A DNA stretch of 64,000 nt from Streptomyces sp. CB01201 (lineage in GTDB: Bacteria > Actinomycetota > Actinomycetes > Streptomycetales > Streptomycetaceae), in the NCBI RefSeq assembly GCF_002803085.1, contig NZ_NNBJ01000012.1, positions 206,425 through 270,424 on the forward strand, given 5' to 3'. The notes below the pieces were generated by a model. The model ran no database searches. It was not told the origin of the DNA and was given only the letters and a program-made list of their open reading frames with translations. Shown here piece by piece: positions 9,116 through 17,693 of the stretch. Position 1 is the first letter of the stretch. Each line of letters starts with the position of its first letter. The position numbers and the translations under genes are program-made.

Positions 9116-9149
9116 CCCCTCGCTTGCCTCGCGGCACGAGGGGTTTTTT
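9116..9149 (+). terminator. ilvB attenuator terminator
   Basis: CCCCTCG (9116-9122) pairs with CGAGGGG (9137-9143). GCC/GGC extends the stem inside, and TTTTTT (9144-9149) follows immediately. This is an intrinsic terminator located 81 bases before the ilvB start and downstream of the BCAA-rich leader peptide. It therefore controls the operon rather than ending the previous gene. Confidence 0.85.
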
Positions 9150-9230
9150 GTTGCACTGGCACCCCTCAAGCACCACCGCGATCTCGACTAAACCACCGCA
9201 AAAACCCTCAGCTTCGAGAAGAGAATGCCG

Positions 9231-11093
9231 ATGACCGAGCAGGCCACCGGGGCCCACCATCCGCAGCCGCGGCCCCGTAACGGCGGACACCAGTCCGCGA
9301 CCGTTGAGCACGTCACGGGCGCGAAGTCCCTCATCCGTTCTCTTGAGGAAGTCGGGGCGGAGGTCGTGTTCGGGATCCCCGGCGGCGCCATCCTGCCGGC
9401 GTACGACCCGATGATGGACTCCACCCGGGTCCGGCACGTGCTGGTCCGCCACGAGCAGGGCGCGGGCCACGCGGCCACCGGATACGCCCAGGCCACCGGC
9501 AAGGTCGGCGTGTGCATGGCGACCTCGGGTCCCGGTGCCACCAACCTGGTCACCCCGATCGCCGACGCCCACATGGACTCGGTGCCGCTGGTCGCGATCA
9601 CCGGCCAGGTCTCCTCCAAGGCGATCGGCACGGACGCCTTCCAGGAGGCGGACATCGTCGGCATCACCATGCCGATCACCAAGCACAACTTCCTGGTCAC
9701 CAAGGCCGAGGACATCCCGCGCACCATCGCCGAGGCCTTCCACATCGCCTCGACGGGGCGCCCGGGCCCCGTCCTGGTCGACATCGCCAAGGACGCCCTC
9801 CAGGCGCAGACCACGTTCGCGTGGCCGCCCACGACCGACCTGCCGGGCTACCGACCGGTCACCAAGCCGCACGCCAAGCAGATCCGCGAGGCCGCCAAGC
9901 TGATCGTCGCGGCCAAGCGCCCGGTCCTGTACGTCGGCGGCGGCGTCCTGAAGTCCGGCGCCACCGCCGAACTGAAGGTCCTCGCCGAGCTCACCGGAGC
10001 GCCCGTCACCACCACCCTGATGGCGCTCGGCGCCTTCCCCGACAGCCACCCGCTGCACGTGGGAATGCCCGGCATGCACGGTGCGGTCACCGCCGTCACC
10101 GCACTGCAGAAGTCGGACCTGCTCATCGCGCTCGGCACCCGCTTCGACGACCGCGTCACCGGCAAGCTGGACAGCTTCGCGCCGTTCGCCAAGGTCATCC
10201 ACGCGGACATCGACCCGGCCGAGATCGGCAAGAACCGCGAGGTCGACGTGCCGATCGTGGGCGACGCCCGCGAGGTCATCGCCGATCTGGTCCAGGCCGT
10301 CCAGGCCGAGTACTCCGAGGGCCACCGGGGCGACTACACCGCCTGGTGGAAGGACCTCAACCGCTGGCGCGAGACCTACCCGCTGGGCTACGACGAGCCG
10401 AACGACGGCACGCTGTCCCCGCAGCGCGTCATCCAGCGCATCGGCGAGCTCGCGGACGCGGACACCATCTACGCGGCCGGCGTCGGCCAGCACCAGATGT
10501 GGGCCGCGCACTTCGTCAACTACGAACTGCCCGCCACCTGGCTGAACTCGGGCGGCGCCGGAACCATGGGCTACGCGGTGCCGGCCGCCATGGGCGCCAA
10601 GGCCGGTCAGCCGGACCGGATGGTCTGGGCGATCGACGGCGACGGCTGTTTCCAGATGACCAACCAGGAACTGACCACCTGCGCGCTCAACAACATCCCG
10701 ATCAAGGTCGCCATCATCAACAACGGCGCGCTCGGGATGGTCCGCCAGTGGCAGACCCTGTTCTACAACCAGCGCTACTCCAACACCGTGCTGCACTCCG
10801 GCCCCGAGGACGGCGTCGCCGAGCAGGGCAAGCCGAGCGGCGGCACCCGCGTCCCCGACTTCGTCAAGCTGTCCGAGGCGATGGGCTGCTACGCGATCCG
10901 CTGCGAGCGCCCCGAGGACCTCGACAAGGCGATCGAGGAGGCCAACTCCATCAACGACCGCCCCGTCGTGATCGACTTCATCGTCCACGAGGACGCCCAG
11001 GTGTGGCCGATGGTCGCCGCCGGCACCTCCAACGACGAGGTCATGGCCGCCCGCGGCGTCCGCCCCGACTTCGGCGACAACGAAGACGACTGA
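9231..11093 (+). CDS. ilvB: Acetolactate synthase, large catalytic subunit
   Basis: 620 residues. It condenses two pyruvates to acetolactate, or pyruvate with 2-oxobutyrate to acetohydroxybutyrate, using ThDP, FAD and Mg2+. This is the first common step of Val, Leu and Ile synthesis. Visible motifs are the catalytic-Glu region RHEQGAGHAATGYA, the ThDP-binding GDGCFQMTNQEL...NN motif and a conserved C-terminal VWPMVAAGTS. ATG 9231 is preferred over ATG 9225 because GAAGAG lies 7 bases before it. The first 30 residues are a non-conserved His/Pro/Arg-rich extension common in Streptomyces. It is first in the ilvB-ilvN-ilvC run and lies behind the attenuator. Confidence 0.97.
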   Translation: MTEQATGAHHPQPRPRNGGHQSATVEHVTGAKSLIRSLEEVGAEVVFGIPGGAILPAYDPMMDSTRVRHVLVRHEQGAGHAATGYAQATGKVGVCMATSGPGATNLVTPIADAHMDSVPLVAITGQVSSKAIGTDAFQEADIVGITMPITKHNFLVTKAEDIPRTIAEAFHIASTGRPGPVLVDIAKDALQAQTTFAWPPTTDLPGYRPVTKPHAKQIREAAKLIVAAKRPVLYVGGGVLKSGATAELKVLAELTGAPVTTTLMALGAFPDSHPLHVGMPGMHGAVTAVTALQKSDLLIALGTRFDDRVTGKLDSFAPFAKVIHADIDPAEIGKNREVDVPIVGDAREVIADLVQAVQAEYSEGHRGDYTAWWKDLNRWRETYPLGYDEPNDGTLSPQRVIQRIGELADADTIYAAGVGQHQMWAAHFVNYELPATWLNSGGAGTMGYAVPAAMGAKAGQPDRMVWAIDGDGCFQMTNQELTTCALNNIPIKVAIINNGALGMVRQWQTLFYNQRYSNTVLHSGPEDGVAEQGKPSGGTRVPDFVKLSEAMGCYAIRCERPEDLDKAIEEANSINDRPVVIDFIVHEDAQVWPMVAAGTSNDEVMAARGVRPDFGDNEDD

Positions 11094-11119
11094 GAGCTGT
11101 AGGAAGAGGTAAGAGGCTC

Positions 11120-11647
11120 ATGTCCACCAAGCACACGCTCTCGGTCCTGGTCGAGAACACCCCCGGCATCCTGGCCCGGATCGCCGCCCTGTTCTCCCGC
11201 CGCGGCTTCAACATCGACTCGCTCGCGGTCGGTGTCACCGAGCACCCCGACATCTCCCGCATCACCATCGTGGTCAGTGTCGAGGACCTGCCGCTTGAGC
11301 AGGTGACCAAGCAGCTCAACAAGCTGGTCAACGTCCTGAAGATCGTCGAACTTGAGCCCAGCGCTGCGATCCAGCGCGAGCTCGTCCTGGTGAAGGTGCG
11401 TGCCGACAACGAAACGCGCTCCCAGATCGTCGAGATCGTCCAGCTGTTCCGCGCCAAGACCGTGGACGTCTCGCCCGAGGCCGTCACCATCGAGGCCACC
11501 GGCGGCGCCGACAAGCTGGAGGCGATGCTGAAGATGCTGGAGCAGTTCGGCATCAAGGAGCTCGTCCAGTCCGGCACGATCGCCATAGGGCGTGGCGCCC
11601 GGTCCATCACGGACCGCTCGCTGCGCGCCCTGGACCGCAGCGCCTGA
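11120..11647 (+). CDS. ilvN: Acetolactate synthase, small regulatory subunit
   Basis: 175 residues, the usual length. The N-terminal ACT domain (HTLSVLVENTPGILARIA, then FNIDSLAVG) binds valine for feedback inhibition. The C-terminal domain (LVLVKVRADNETRSQIVEIV) activates the large subunit. It begins 26 bases after ilvB behind a GAGG motif and is certainly in the same operon. Confidence 0.97.
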   Translation: MSTKHTLSVLVENTPGILARIAALFSRRGFNIDSLAVGVTEHPDISRITIVVSVEDLPLEQVTKQLNKLVNVLKIVELEPSAAIQRELVLVKVRADNETRSQIVEIVQLFRAKTVDVSPEAVTIEATGGADKLEAMLKMLEQFGIKELVQSGTIAIGRGARSITDRSLRALDRSA

Positions 11648-11756
11648 GCCCCGCCGGCACGGGCCCTGACCCGCCCGTATCGCGAGACTCACCCATTCCT
11701 TACTCACCCCCACCGATACGGTGGACGCAACACCAGCACACCAAGGAGATTTCCCA

Positions 11757-12758
11757 GTGGCCGAGCTGTTCTACGACGACGATGCCGACCTGTCCATCAT
11801 CCAGGGCCGCAAGGTCGCGGTGATCGGTTACGGCAGCCAGGGCCACGCCCACGCGCTGTCGCTCCGTGACTCGGGTGTCGACGTCCGCGTCGGCCTGCAC
11901 GAGGGCTCCAAGTCCAAGGCGAAGGCCGAGGAGCAGGGCCTGCGCGTGGTGACGCCGTCCGAGGCGGCCGCCGAGGCCGACGTCATCATGATCCTGGTTC
12001 CGGACCCGATCCAGGCCCAGGTCTACGAGGAGTCCATCAAGGACAACCTGAAGGACGGCGACGCGCTGTTCTTCGGCCACGGCCTCAACATCCGCTTCGG
12101 CTTCATCAAGCCCCCGGCCAACGTGACCGTCGCGATGGTCGCGCCCAAGGGCCCCGGCCACCTGGTGCGCCGCCAGTACGAAGAGGGCCGCGGCGTGCCG
12201 TGCATCGTGGCCGTCGAGCAGGACCCGCAGGGCAACGGCCTGGCGCTGGCGCTCTCGTACGCCAAGGGCATCGGCGGCACGCGGGCCGGCGTCATCAAGA
12301 CGACCTTCACCGAGGAGACCGAGACCGACCTGTTCGGTGAGCAGGCCGTGCTCTGCGGTGGCACCGCGGCGCTGGTCAAGGCGGGCTTCGAGACGCTGAC
12401 CGAGGCCGGCTACCAGCCGGAGATCGCTTACTTCGAGTGCCTCCACGAGCTGAAGCTGATCGTGGACCTCATGTACGAGGGCGGCCTGGAGAAGATGCGC
12501 TGGTCGATCTCGGAGACCGCCGAGTGGGGCGACTACGTCACCGGCCCCCGGATCATCACGGCCGACACCAAGGCCGAGATGAAGAAGGTCCTCGCCGAGA
12601 TCCAGGACGGCACGTTCGCCAAGAACTGGATGGACGAGTACCACGGCGGTCTGAAGAAGTACAACGAGTACAAGACCCAGGACTCCGAGCACCTCCTGGA
12701 GACCACCGGCAAGGAGCTGCGCAAGCTCATGAGCTGGGTGCAGAACGACGAGGCGTAG
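11757..12758 (+). CDS. ilvC: Ketol-acid reductoisomerase, class I
   Basis: 333 residues. It converts acetolactate to 2,3-dihydroxyisovalerate, and the ethyl analogue, with NADPH and Mg2+. The Rossmann motif VIGYGSQGHAHALSLRDSG is at the N-terminus and metal-binding GEQAVLCGG and YFECLHELKLIVDL follow, as in the short class I form. GTG 11757 is chosen because AAGGAG precedes it; an upstream in-frame GTG at 11721 lacks this. The gene is 109 bases after ilvN, so it may also have its own promoter. Confidence 0.97.
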   Translation: MAELFYDDDADLSIIQGRKVAVIGYGSQGHAHALSLRDSGVDVRVGLHEGSKSKAKAEEQGLRVVTPSEAAAEADVIMILVPDPIQAQVYEESIKDNLKDGDALFFGHGLNIRFGFIKPPANVTVAMVAPKGPGHLVRRQYEEGRGVPCIVAVEQDPQGNGLALALSYAKGIGGTRAGVIKTTFTEETETDLFGEQAVLCGGTAALVKAGFETLTEAGYQPEIAYFECLHELKLIVDLMYEGGLEKMRWSISETAEWGDYVTGPRIITADTKAEMKKVLAEIQDGTFAKNWMDEYHGGLKKYNEYKTQDSEHLLETTGKELRKLMSWVQNDEA

Positions 12759-12765
12759 GCCTCCT

Positions 12766-12808
12766 GCCGACGGGGTCGGGCACACCACCGGTGTCCGGCC
12801 CCGTCGGC
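12766..12808 (+). terminator. Stem-loop terminator after ilvC
   Basis: GCCGACGGGG (12766-12775) pairs perfectly with CCCCGTCGGC (12799-12808), and the inner bases pair further (CACACC/GGTGT with a bulge). There is no U-tract, as is common for GC-rich Streptomyces terminators. It lies 8 bases after the ilvC stop. Confidence 0.75.
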
Positions 12809-12889
12809 TTCGCGCCGCTCTGGACACCACGTCCAACCACCATCGGGTGATCCTGCCGCCACGGCGGAATTCCTCCGGGGGAGCGGCAC

Positions 12890-12895
12890 TAGACT
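12890..12895 (+). promoter_or_regulatory. Possible -10 for serA
   Basis: TAGACT fits the actinobacterial TANNNT -10. It lies in the 257-base space between ilvC and serA, after the ilvC terminator, so serA would have its own promoter and a leader of about 115 bases. No clear -35 is visible. I see nothing else in this spacer. Confidence 0.35.
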
Positions 12896-13015
12896 GCTCA
12901 GCAACACCTACGCGTCAGGCCCACAGCGTCGTGCGTCTTCCACGCGGCTAGCTAGCCCCTCCACCGCCTGCGGCCGTCGGGACGGCCGTCCGCAAAGGAT
13001 TCAGTGAGGACCCAC

Positions 13016-14608
13016 GTGAGCTCGAAACCTGTCGTACTCATCGCTGAAGAGCTGTCGCCCGCCACCGTCGACGCCCTCGGGCCGGACTTCGAGATCCGGC
13101 ACTGCAACGGAGCCGACCGCGCGGAGCTGCTGCCCGCCATCGCCGATGTCGACGCGATCCTGATCCGCTCGGCCACCAAGGTCGATGCCGAGGCCGTCGC
13201 GCACGCCAAGAAGCTGAAGGTCGTCGCCCGCGCGGGAGTTGGCCTCGACAACGTCGACGTCTCCGCCGCCACCAAGGCCGGCGTCATGGTCGTGAACGCC
13301 CCGACCTCCAACATCGTCACCGCCGCCGAGCTCGCCTGCGGCCTCCTGGTCGCCACCGCGCGCAACATCCCGCAGGCCAACACCGCACTCAAGAACGGCG
13401 AGTGGAAGCGGAACAAGTACACCGGCGTCGAGCTGAGCGAGAAGACCCTCGGCGTGGTCGGCCTCGGCCGCATCGGCGTCCTGGTCGCGCAGCGCATGTC
13501 GGCCTTCGGCATGAAGATCGTCGCGTACGACCCCTATGTGCAGCCGGCCCGTGCCGCGCAGATGGGCGTGAAGCTGCTCTCCCTCGACGAGCTGCTCGAA
13601 GTCTCCGACTTCATCACCGTGCACCTGCCCAAGACCCCCGAGACGCTCGGCCTGATCGGCGACGAGGCGCTGCACAAGGTGCAGCCGCACGTGCGGATCG
13701 TGAACGCGGCGCGCGGCGGCATCGTGGACGAGGCCGCGCTGTACTCCGCCCTCAAGGAGGGCCGTGTCGCCGGCGCCGGTCTGGACGTGTACGCCAAGGA
13801 GCCCTGCACGGACTCCCCGCTCTTCGAGCTCGACCAGGTCGTCTGCACCCCGCACCTGGGCGCCTCCACCGACGAGGCCCAGGAGAAGGCCGGCATCGCC
13901 GTCGCCAAGTCCGTACGCCTCGCGCTCGCGGGCGAGTTGGTCCCGGACGCGGTCAACGTCCAGGGCGGCGTCATCGCCGAGGACGTGAAGCCGGGCCTGC
14001 CGCTCGCCGAGCGCCTGGGCCGCATCTTCACCGCCCTGGCCGGCGAGGTGGCGGTCCGCCTCGACGTCGAGGTGTACGGCGAGATCACCCAGCACGACGT
14101 CAAGGTGCTCGAACTCAGCGCGCTCAAGGGCGTGTTCGAGGACGTGGTGGACGACACGGTCTCCTACGTCAACGCCCCGCTGTTCGCGCAGGAGCGCGGT
14201 GTCGAGGTCCGCCTGACCACGTCGAGCGAGTCGCCCAACCACCGCAATGTGGTGACCGTGCGCGGCACCCTGTCGGACGGTGAGGAGGTCTCGGTGTCCG
14301 GCACCCTGGCCGGGCCCAAGCACCTCCAGAAGGTCGTCGCGATCGGCGAGTTCGACGTGGACCTGGCGCTCGCGGACCACATGGTCGTGCTGCGCTACGA
14401 GGACCGCCCCGGTGTCGTCGGCACCGTCGGCCGGGTCCTCGGCGAGGCCGGGCTCAACATCGCCGGCATGCAGGTCGCCCGCGCCGAGGAGGGCGGCGAG
14501 GCGCTCGCCGTGCTGACCGTGGACGACACCATCCCGCCGAACGTTCTGGCCGAGGTCGCCGAGGAGATCGGCGCCAACTCCGCCCGCTCGGTGAACCTGA
14601 CCGACTGA
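13016..14608 (+). CDS. serA: D-3-phosphoglycerate dehydrogenase, long ACT-containing form
   Basis: 530 residues. It oxidises 3-phosphoglycerate with NAD+ in the first step of serine synthesis. The substrate/NAD part has GVVGLGRIGVLVAQRM, the Arg motif VNAARGGIVDE and the His motif TPHLGASTDEAQ. An allosteric substrate-binding domain follows, and then a C-terminal ACT domain (VVLRYEDRPGVVGTVGRVLG) that senses serine in this type. GTG 13016 follows GAGGACCC; GTG 13004 is an alternative that adds four residues. Confidence 0.96.
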   Translation: MSSKPVVLIAEELSPATVDALGPDFEIRHCNGADRAELLPAIADVDAILIRSATKVDAEAVAHAKKLKVVARAGVGLDNVDVSAATKAGVMVVNAPTSNIVTAAELACGLLVATARNIPQANTALKNGEWKRNKYTGVELSEKTLGVVGLGRIGVLVAQRMSAFGMKIVAYDPYVQPARAAQMGVKLLSLDELLEVSDFITVHLPKTPETLGLIGDEALHKVQPHVRIVNAARGGIVDEAALYSALKEGRVAGAGLDVYAKEPCTDSPLFELDQVVCTPHLGASTDEAQEKAGIAVAKSVRLALAGELVPDAVNVQGGVIAEDVKPGLPLAERLGRIFTALAGEVAVRLDVEVYGEITQHDVKVLELSALKGVFEDVVDDTVSYVNAPLFAQERGVEVRLTTSSESPNHRNVVTVRGTLSDGEEVSVSGTLAGPKHLQKVVAIGEFDVDLALADHMVVLRYEDRPGVVGTVGRVLGEAGLNIAGMQVARAEEGGEALAVLTVDDTIPPNVLAEVAEEIGANSARSVNLTD

Positions 14609-14650
14609 CCCCGAGATCTCGCGATTCCCGTACCCGGCTGCGGCATCGGG

Positions 14651-14670
14651 TCCTGGACACCTGTCCAGGA
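14651..14670. promoter_or_regulatory. Palindromic operator before the TetR gene
   Basis: TCCTGGACA (14651-14659) and TGTCCAGGA (14662-14670) form a perfect inverted repeat with a 2-base spacer, centred 40 bases before the TetR start. TACGCT (14689-14694) is a possible -10, so the palindrome covers the -35 region. This is the expected size and place for TetR autorepression. Confidence 0.65.
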
Positions 14671-14700
14671 CGATGTCCGCACGCCGGGTACGCTGCCGCC

Positions 14701-15294
14701 ATGGGACACCGTGAGGGTCTGCTCGAAGGCGCCAAGCGCTGCCTCCTTGAGAAGGGCTACGCCCGGACCACCGCCCGCGACATCGTCGCCGAGTCCGGCA
14801 CCAATCTGGCCTCCATCGGCTACCACTACGGCTCCAAGGAGGCCCTGCTCAACCTGGCCTTCCTGAAGCTCGCCGAGGAGTGGGGCGAGGGGCTCGCCGA
14901 CAGCCGGGGCGAGGGCGCGACCGCCGGGGACCTGCCCCCGCTGGAACGCTTCGAGCGGGGCTGGGCCAAGGCCATCGACTCCTACGGGCACAGCCGCCCG
15001 GTGTGGCAGCTCCAGATGGAGATCGTCTCCCGGCTCGACAGCGACCCCGAGCTGCAACACGCCCTCGCCGGACCGCAGTTGGAGGGCCGCAAGGGCCTCG
15101 CGGAGAGCTTGCTCGGCATCGACGAGCGGGCCGACCCCGAGCGGGCCCGGCTCGCCGGAACCTTCCTCCAGGCGCTGCTGGCCGGGGTGATGGTCCAGCG
15201 GATGATCGACCCGGGGACCGCTCCCTCGGCGAAGGACCTCACCGAGGGGCTGAAGATCGTCACGGGGCGGGACGAGGTCGCCGCCGGCGGCTGA
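14701..15294 (+). CDS. TetR-family transcriptional regulator
   Basis: 197 residues with an N-terminal TetR helix-turn-helix (KGYARTTARDIVAESGTNLA, then IGYHYGSKEALL) and a helical ligand-binding C-terminal half. It lies between serA and a convergent PucR gene, so its own palindromic operator is the only target visible. There is no Shine-Dalgarno sequence; the ATG is 12 bases from the first base of TACGCT, which suggests a leaderless transcript. Confidence 0.9.
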   Translation: MGHREGLLEGAKRCLLEKGYARTTARDIVAESGTNLASIGYHYGSKEALLNLAFLKLAEEWGEGLADSRGEGATAGDLPPLERFERGWAKAIDSYGHSRPVWQLQMEIVSRLDSDPELQHALAGPQLEGRKGLAESLLGIDERADPERARLAGTFLQALLAGVMVQRMIDPGTAPSAKDLTEGLKIVTGRDEVAAGG

Positions 15295-15316
15295 ACCGCC
15301 CCGCCCCGCACCGCCC

Positions 15317-16474
15317 TCAGAGCCGCGCCGCCTTCAACGCCATGTGCAGCAGCAGCCGGTCCTCGCCCCGGTCCAGGTCGAGTCCGGTCAGGTGCTCCAC
15401 GCGCGAGAGGCGGTAGTAGAGCGTCTGGCGGTGGATGCCCAGCGCCGCCGCCGTGCGCCCGGCCTGGCCCGCGTGGTCCAGGAACACCTCGGCGGTACGG
15501 GCGAGTTCGGGGTGCGCCGGGCTCAACAGGGCCCGTACGCAAGGATCTTGCTGCTCGGGGGTCGGCAGTGCGGTCAGCATCCGGTACGGGCCGATGTCCG
15601 ACCAGTGCGCCACCGGGCCGAGCCCCGGTTCGGCAAGTGCCGCGCGCACGGCGGACGTTGCCTCCCGGTGGGCGGGGCCCAGCTCGGCGAGGCCCCGGCG
15701 GGCCGTCGCCACCCCGGCCGCCGCTCCGTGCCCGGCGTCGCCGCGCAGCCGTTCCGCCGCGGTGCGGGCCGGGGCGAGCGCGTCCGCCGAACGCAGCCGC
15801 ACCAGGGCGGCCAGCGCATGCCCGCCGCCGGCCGGTCCCGGCCAGGGCAGGGTGCACACCGCCGCCGCGCCCGGGACCGTACGGACCGAAGGGGCGTCCT
15901 CGCCCGGCCAGGGCGCCACGCACACCAGCGCGTGCAGGCCCTCCGCGTCCGGGCCGAGGGCGGTCTGGAGTGCGGCCGTCGCCGTGTCGCGCTGCCAGCC
16001 GCGCCCGGCGGTGAGCACCGCCCGGAACTCACGGGACAGATCCGCGCCGGCCTGCGTCTCGTCGGCGAGCAGCACCCCGATCCGGGCCGCCACCTCCATC
16101 GCGGCGGCCAGCTTGTCCTCGGCCGGTCCCGGCTCGGCGTCGAGCAGCCAGACGTATCCGAGGGCCACGCCCCGATGGCGCACCGGCAGACAGACCCGGC
16201 CGCGGAACACCCCCGCGTCGGGCGCGGCCGGAATGCGGACCGGGCCGGTGGCGCGGGTGATGCCGAAGCCCTCGAACCAGGCGCGGACGGCCGGCGTCGA
16301 CTTCCTGGTCAGGATGGAACGGGTGCGGACGGGGTCCATGGCGAGGTCGTCGTCGGAGTCGTGCGCGCCGAAGGCGATCAGCCCGAAATCCCGGTTCTCC
16401 AGCGTCGCGGGGGCGCCGAGCAGCGCCGAGATCTCATCGACCAGGTCCTGGTAGTCGCCCTTCACGGAAGCCAT
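15317..16474 (-). CDS. PucR-type helix-turn-helix regulator, likely of proline use
   Basis: 385 residues. The C-terminal 60 residues are a PucR HTH (AAALGIHRQTLYYRLSRVE, then HLTGLDLDRGEDRLLLHMAL). Upstream lie a GGDEF-like/CdaR middle region and an N-terminal sensor. It diverges from proline dehydrogenase over 202 bases. PucR-type proteins next to put genes commonly activate them in actinobacteria, so control of 16677-19325 is a reasonable inference. The start is the ATG of MASVKGDYQDLVDEI. Confidence 0.88.
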   Translation of the reverse strand: MASVKGDYQDLVDEISALLGAPATLENRDFGLIAFGAHDSDDDLAMDPVRTRSILTRKSTPAVRAWFEGFGITRATGPVRIPAAPDAGVFRGRVCLPVRHRGVALGYVWLLDAEPGPAEDKLAAAMEVAARIGVLLADETQAGADLSREFRAVLTAGRGWQRDTATAALQTALGPDAEGLHALVCVAPWPGEDAPSVRTVPGAAAVCTLPWPGPAGGGHALAALVRLRSADALAPARTAAERLRGDAGHGAAAGVATARRGLAELGPAHREATSAVRAALAEPGLGPVAHWSDIGPYRMLTALPTPEQQDPCVRALLSPAHPELARTAEVFLDHAGQAGRTAAALGIHRQTLYYRLSRVEHLTGLDLDRGEDRLLLHMALKAARL

Positions 16475-16575
16475 TCTCGCTCATCCCCCGCACCGCTTCA
16501 GACAGGTGTATGAGATCTGGGCCACGGATGCGTGACAGCTGTCGATGGCAGAGGATCGGGGAGATCCATAGGTTT

Positions 16576-16592
16576 CACGGTGGTTCTCCGTG
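16576..16592. promoter_or_regulatory. Short inverted repeat between PucR regulator and proline dehydrogenase
   Basis: CACGG (16576-16580) and CCGTG (16588-16592) are separated by 7 bases, 85-100 bases before the proline dehydrogenase start. It could be the regulator's operator, but the arms are short and chance matches are expected in GC-rich DNA. Confidence 0.25.
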
Positions 16593-16676
16593 CCGTTACC
16601 GTTTCGTCCCGAAGGCGTCCATCGTCCGAAAGATCCCGGTCCCGGCCCCGTCTAGTTCTTTCCGTGGAGGTGCCCC

Positions 16677-17603
16677 GTGCTGGGTCCCGTGATCCTCGCC
16701 GCGTCGCGCAGCGACAAGATGCGCAAGCTCGTTTCGGCCGCCCCGGTGACCAAGCCCGTGGTGAACCGGTTCATCCCCGGCGAGAGCGTCGACCAGGTCG
16801 TCCGCATCGTCGAGGAGATGGTCGGCAAGGGCCTGGAGCTCACCCTGGACGTGGTGGGCGAGGACATCACCACCCCCGAGCAGGCCGCCCACGCGCGGGA
16901 CGCCTACCTGGAGCTCATCGAGCGCCTGGGTGAGCTCGGCCACGGCACCAAGGCCGAGATGTCGGTGAAGCTCTCCATGTTCGGCCAGTCGCTTGAGGGC
17001 GGCCACGAGCTGGCCCTGGCCAATGTGCGCCCGGTCGTCGAGGCCGCCGCCGCGATCGGCACCACGGTCACCCTGGACGCCGAGGACCACACCACCCTCG
17101 ACTCGATGTTCGCCATCCACGAGGAGCTCCGCAAGGACTTCCCCCAGACCGGCTGCGTCATCCAGGCCTACCTCTTCCGCACCGAGGACGACGCCCGCCG
17201 CCTGGCCGCCGCGGGCAGCCGGGTGCGCCTCGTGAAGGGCGCCTACAAGGAGCCCGCCGAGGTCGCCTACCTGGACAAGAGCGAGATCGACAAGTCGTAC
17301 GTCCGCATCCTGAAGATCCTGATGGAGGGCGAGGGCTACCCGATGATCGGGTCCCACGACCCGCGCCTGATAGCCATCGGCCAGGAGCTCGCCCGCCGCG
17401 CCGGGCGCAAGCTGGACGAGTACGAATTCCAGATGCTGTACGGGATCCGCAGCGAGGAGCACCTGCGGCTCGCCGCCGAGGGCCACAGGATGCGCGTCTA
17501 CACGGCGTACGGCACCGACTGGTACGGCTACTTCATGCGGCGCCTCGCGGAGAAGCCGGCCAACCTGCTGTTCTTCGTCCGCTCGATGATCACCAAGAAC
17601 TAG
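16677..17603 (+). CDS. Proline dehydrogenase, monofunctional
   Basis: 308 residues, the normal length for the monofunctional actinobacterial enzyme. It oxidises L-proline to pyrroline-5-carboxylate with FAD. Barrel motifs seen are AEMSVKLSMFGQSL, TTVTLDAEDH, GCVIQAYLFRTEDDA, RVRLVKGAYKEP and RVYTAYGTDWYGYFMRRLAE. The GTG start follows GGAGGT. The next gene, 90 bases on, encodes the second enzyme. Confidence 0.95.
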   Translation: MLGPVILAASRSDKMRKLVSAAPVTKPVVNRFIPGESVDQVVRIVEEMVGKGLELTLDVVGEDITTPEQAAHARDAYLELIERLGELGHGTKAEMSVKLSMFGQSLEGGHELALANVRPVVEAAAAIGTTVTLDAEDHTTLDSMFAIHEELRKDFPQTGCVIQAYLFRTEDDARRLAAAGSRVRLVKGAYKEPAEVAYLDKSEIDKSYVRILKILMEGEGYPMIGSHDPRLIAIGQELARRAGRKLDEYEFQMLYGIRSEEHLRLAAEGHRMRVYTAYGTDWYGYFMRRLAEKPANLLFFVRSMITKN

Positions 17604-17693
17604 CCGTCCACCAGGACCACGGATTTTTCGGACAGGCCCCGTGCCTCCGTTCACCCGAACACCCCTCACACAGGACAAAGGAGTCAAGGAATC

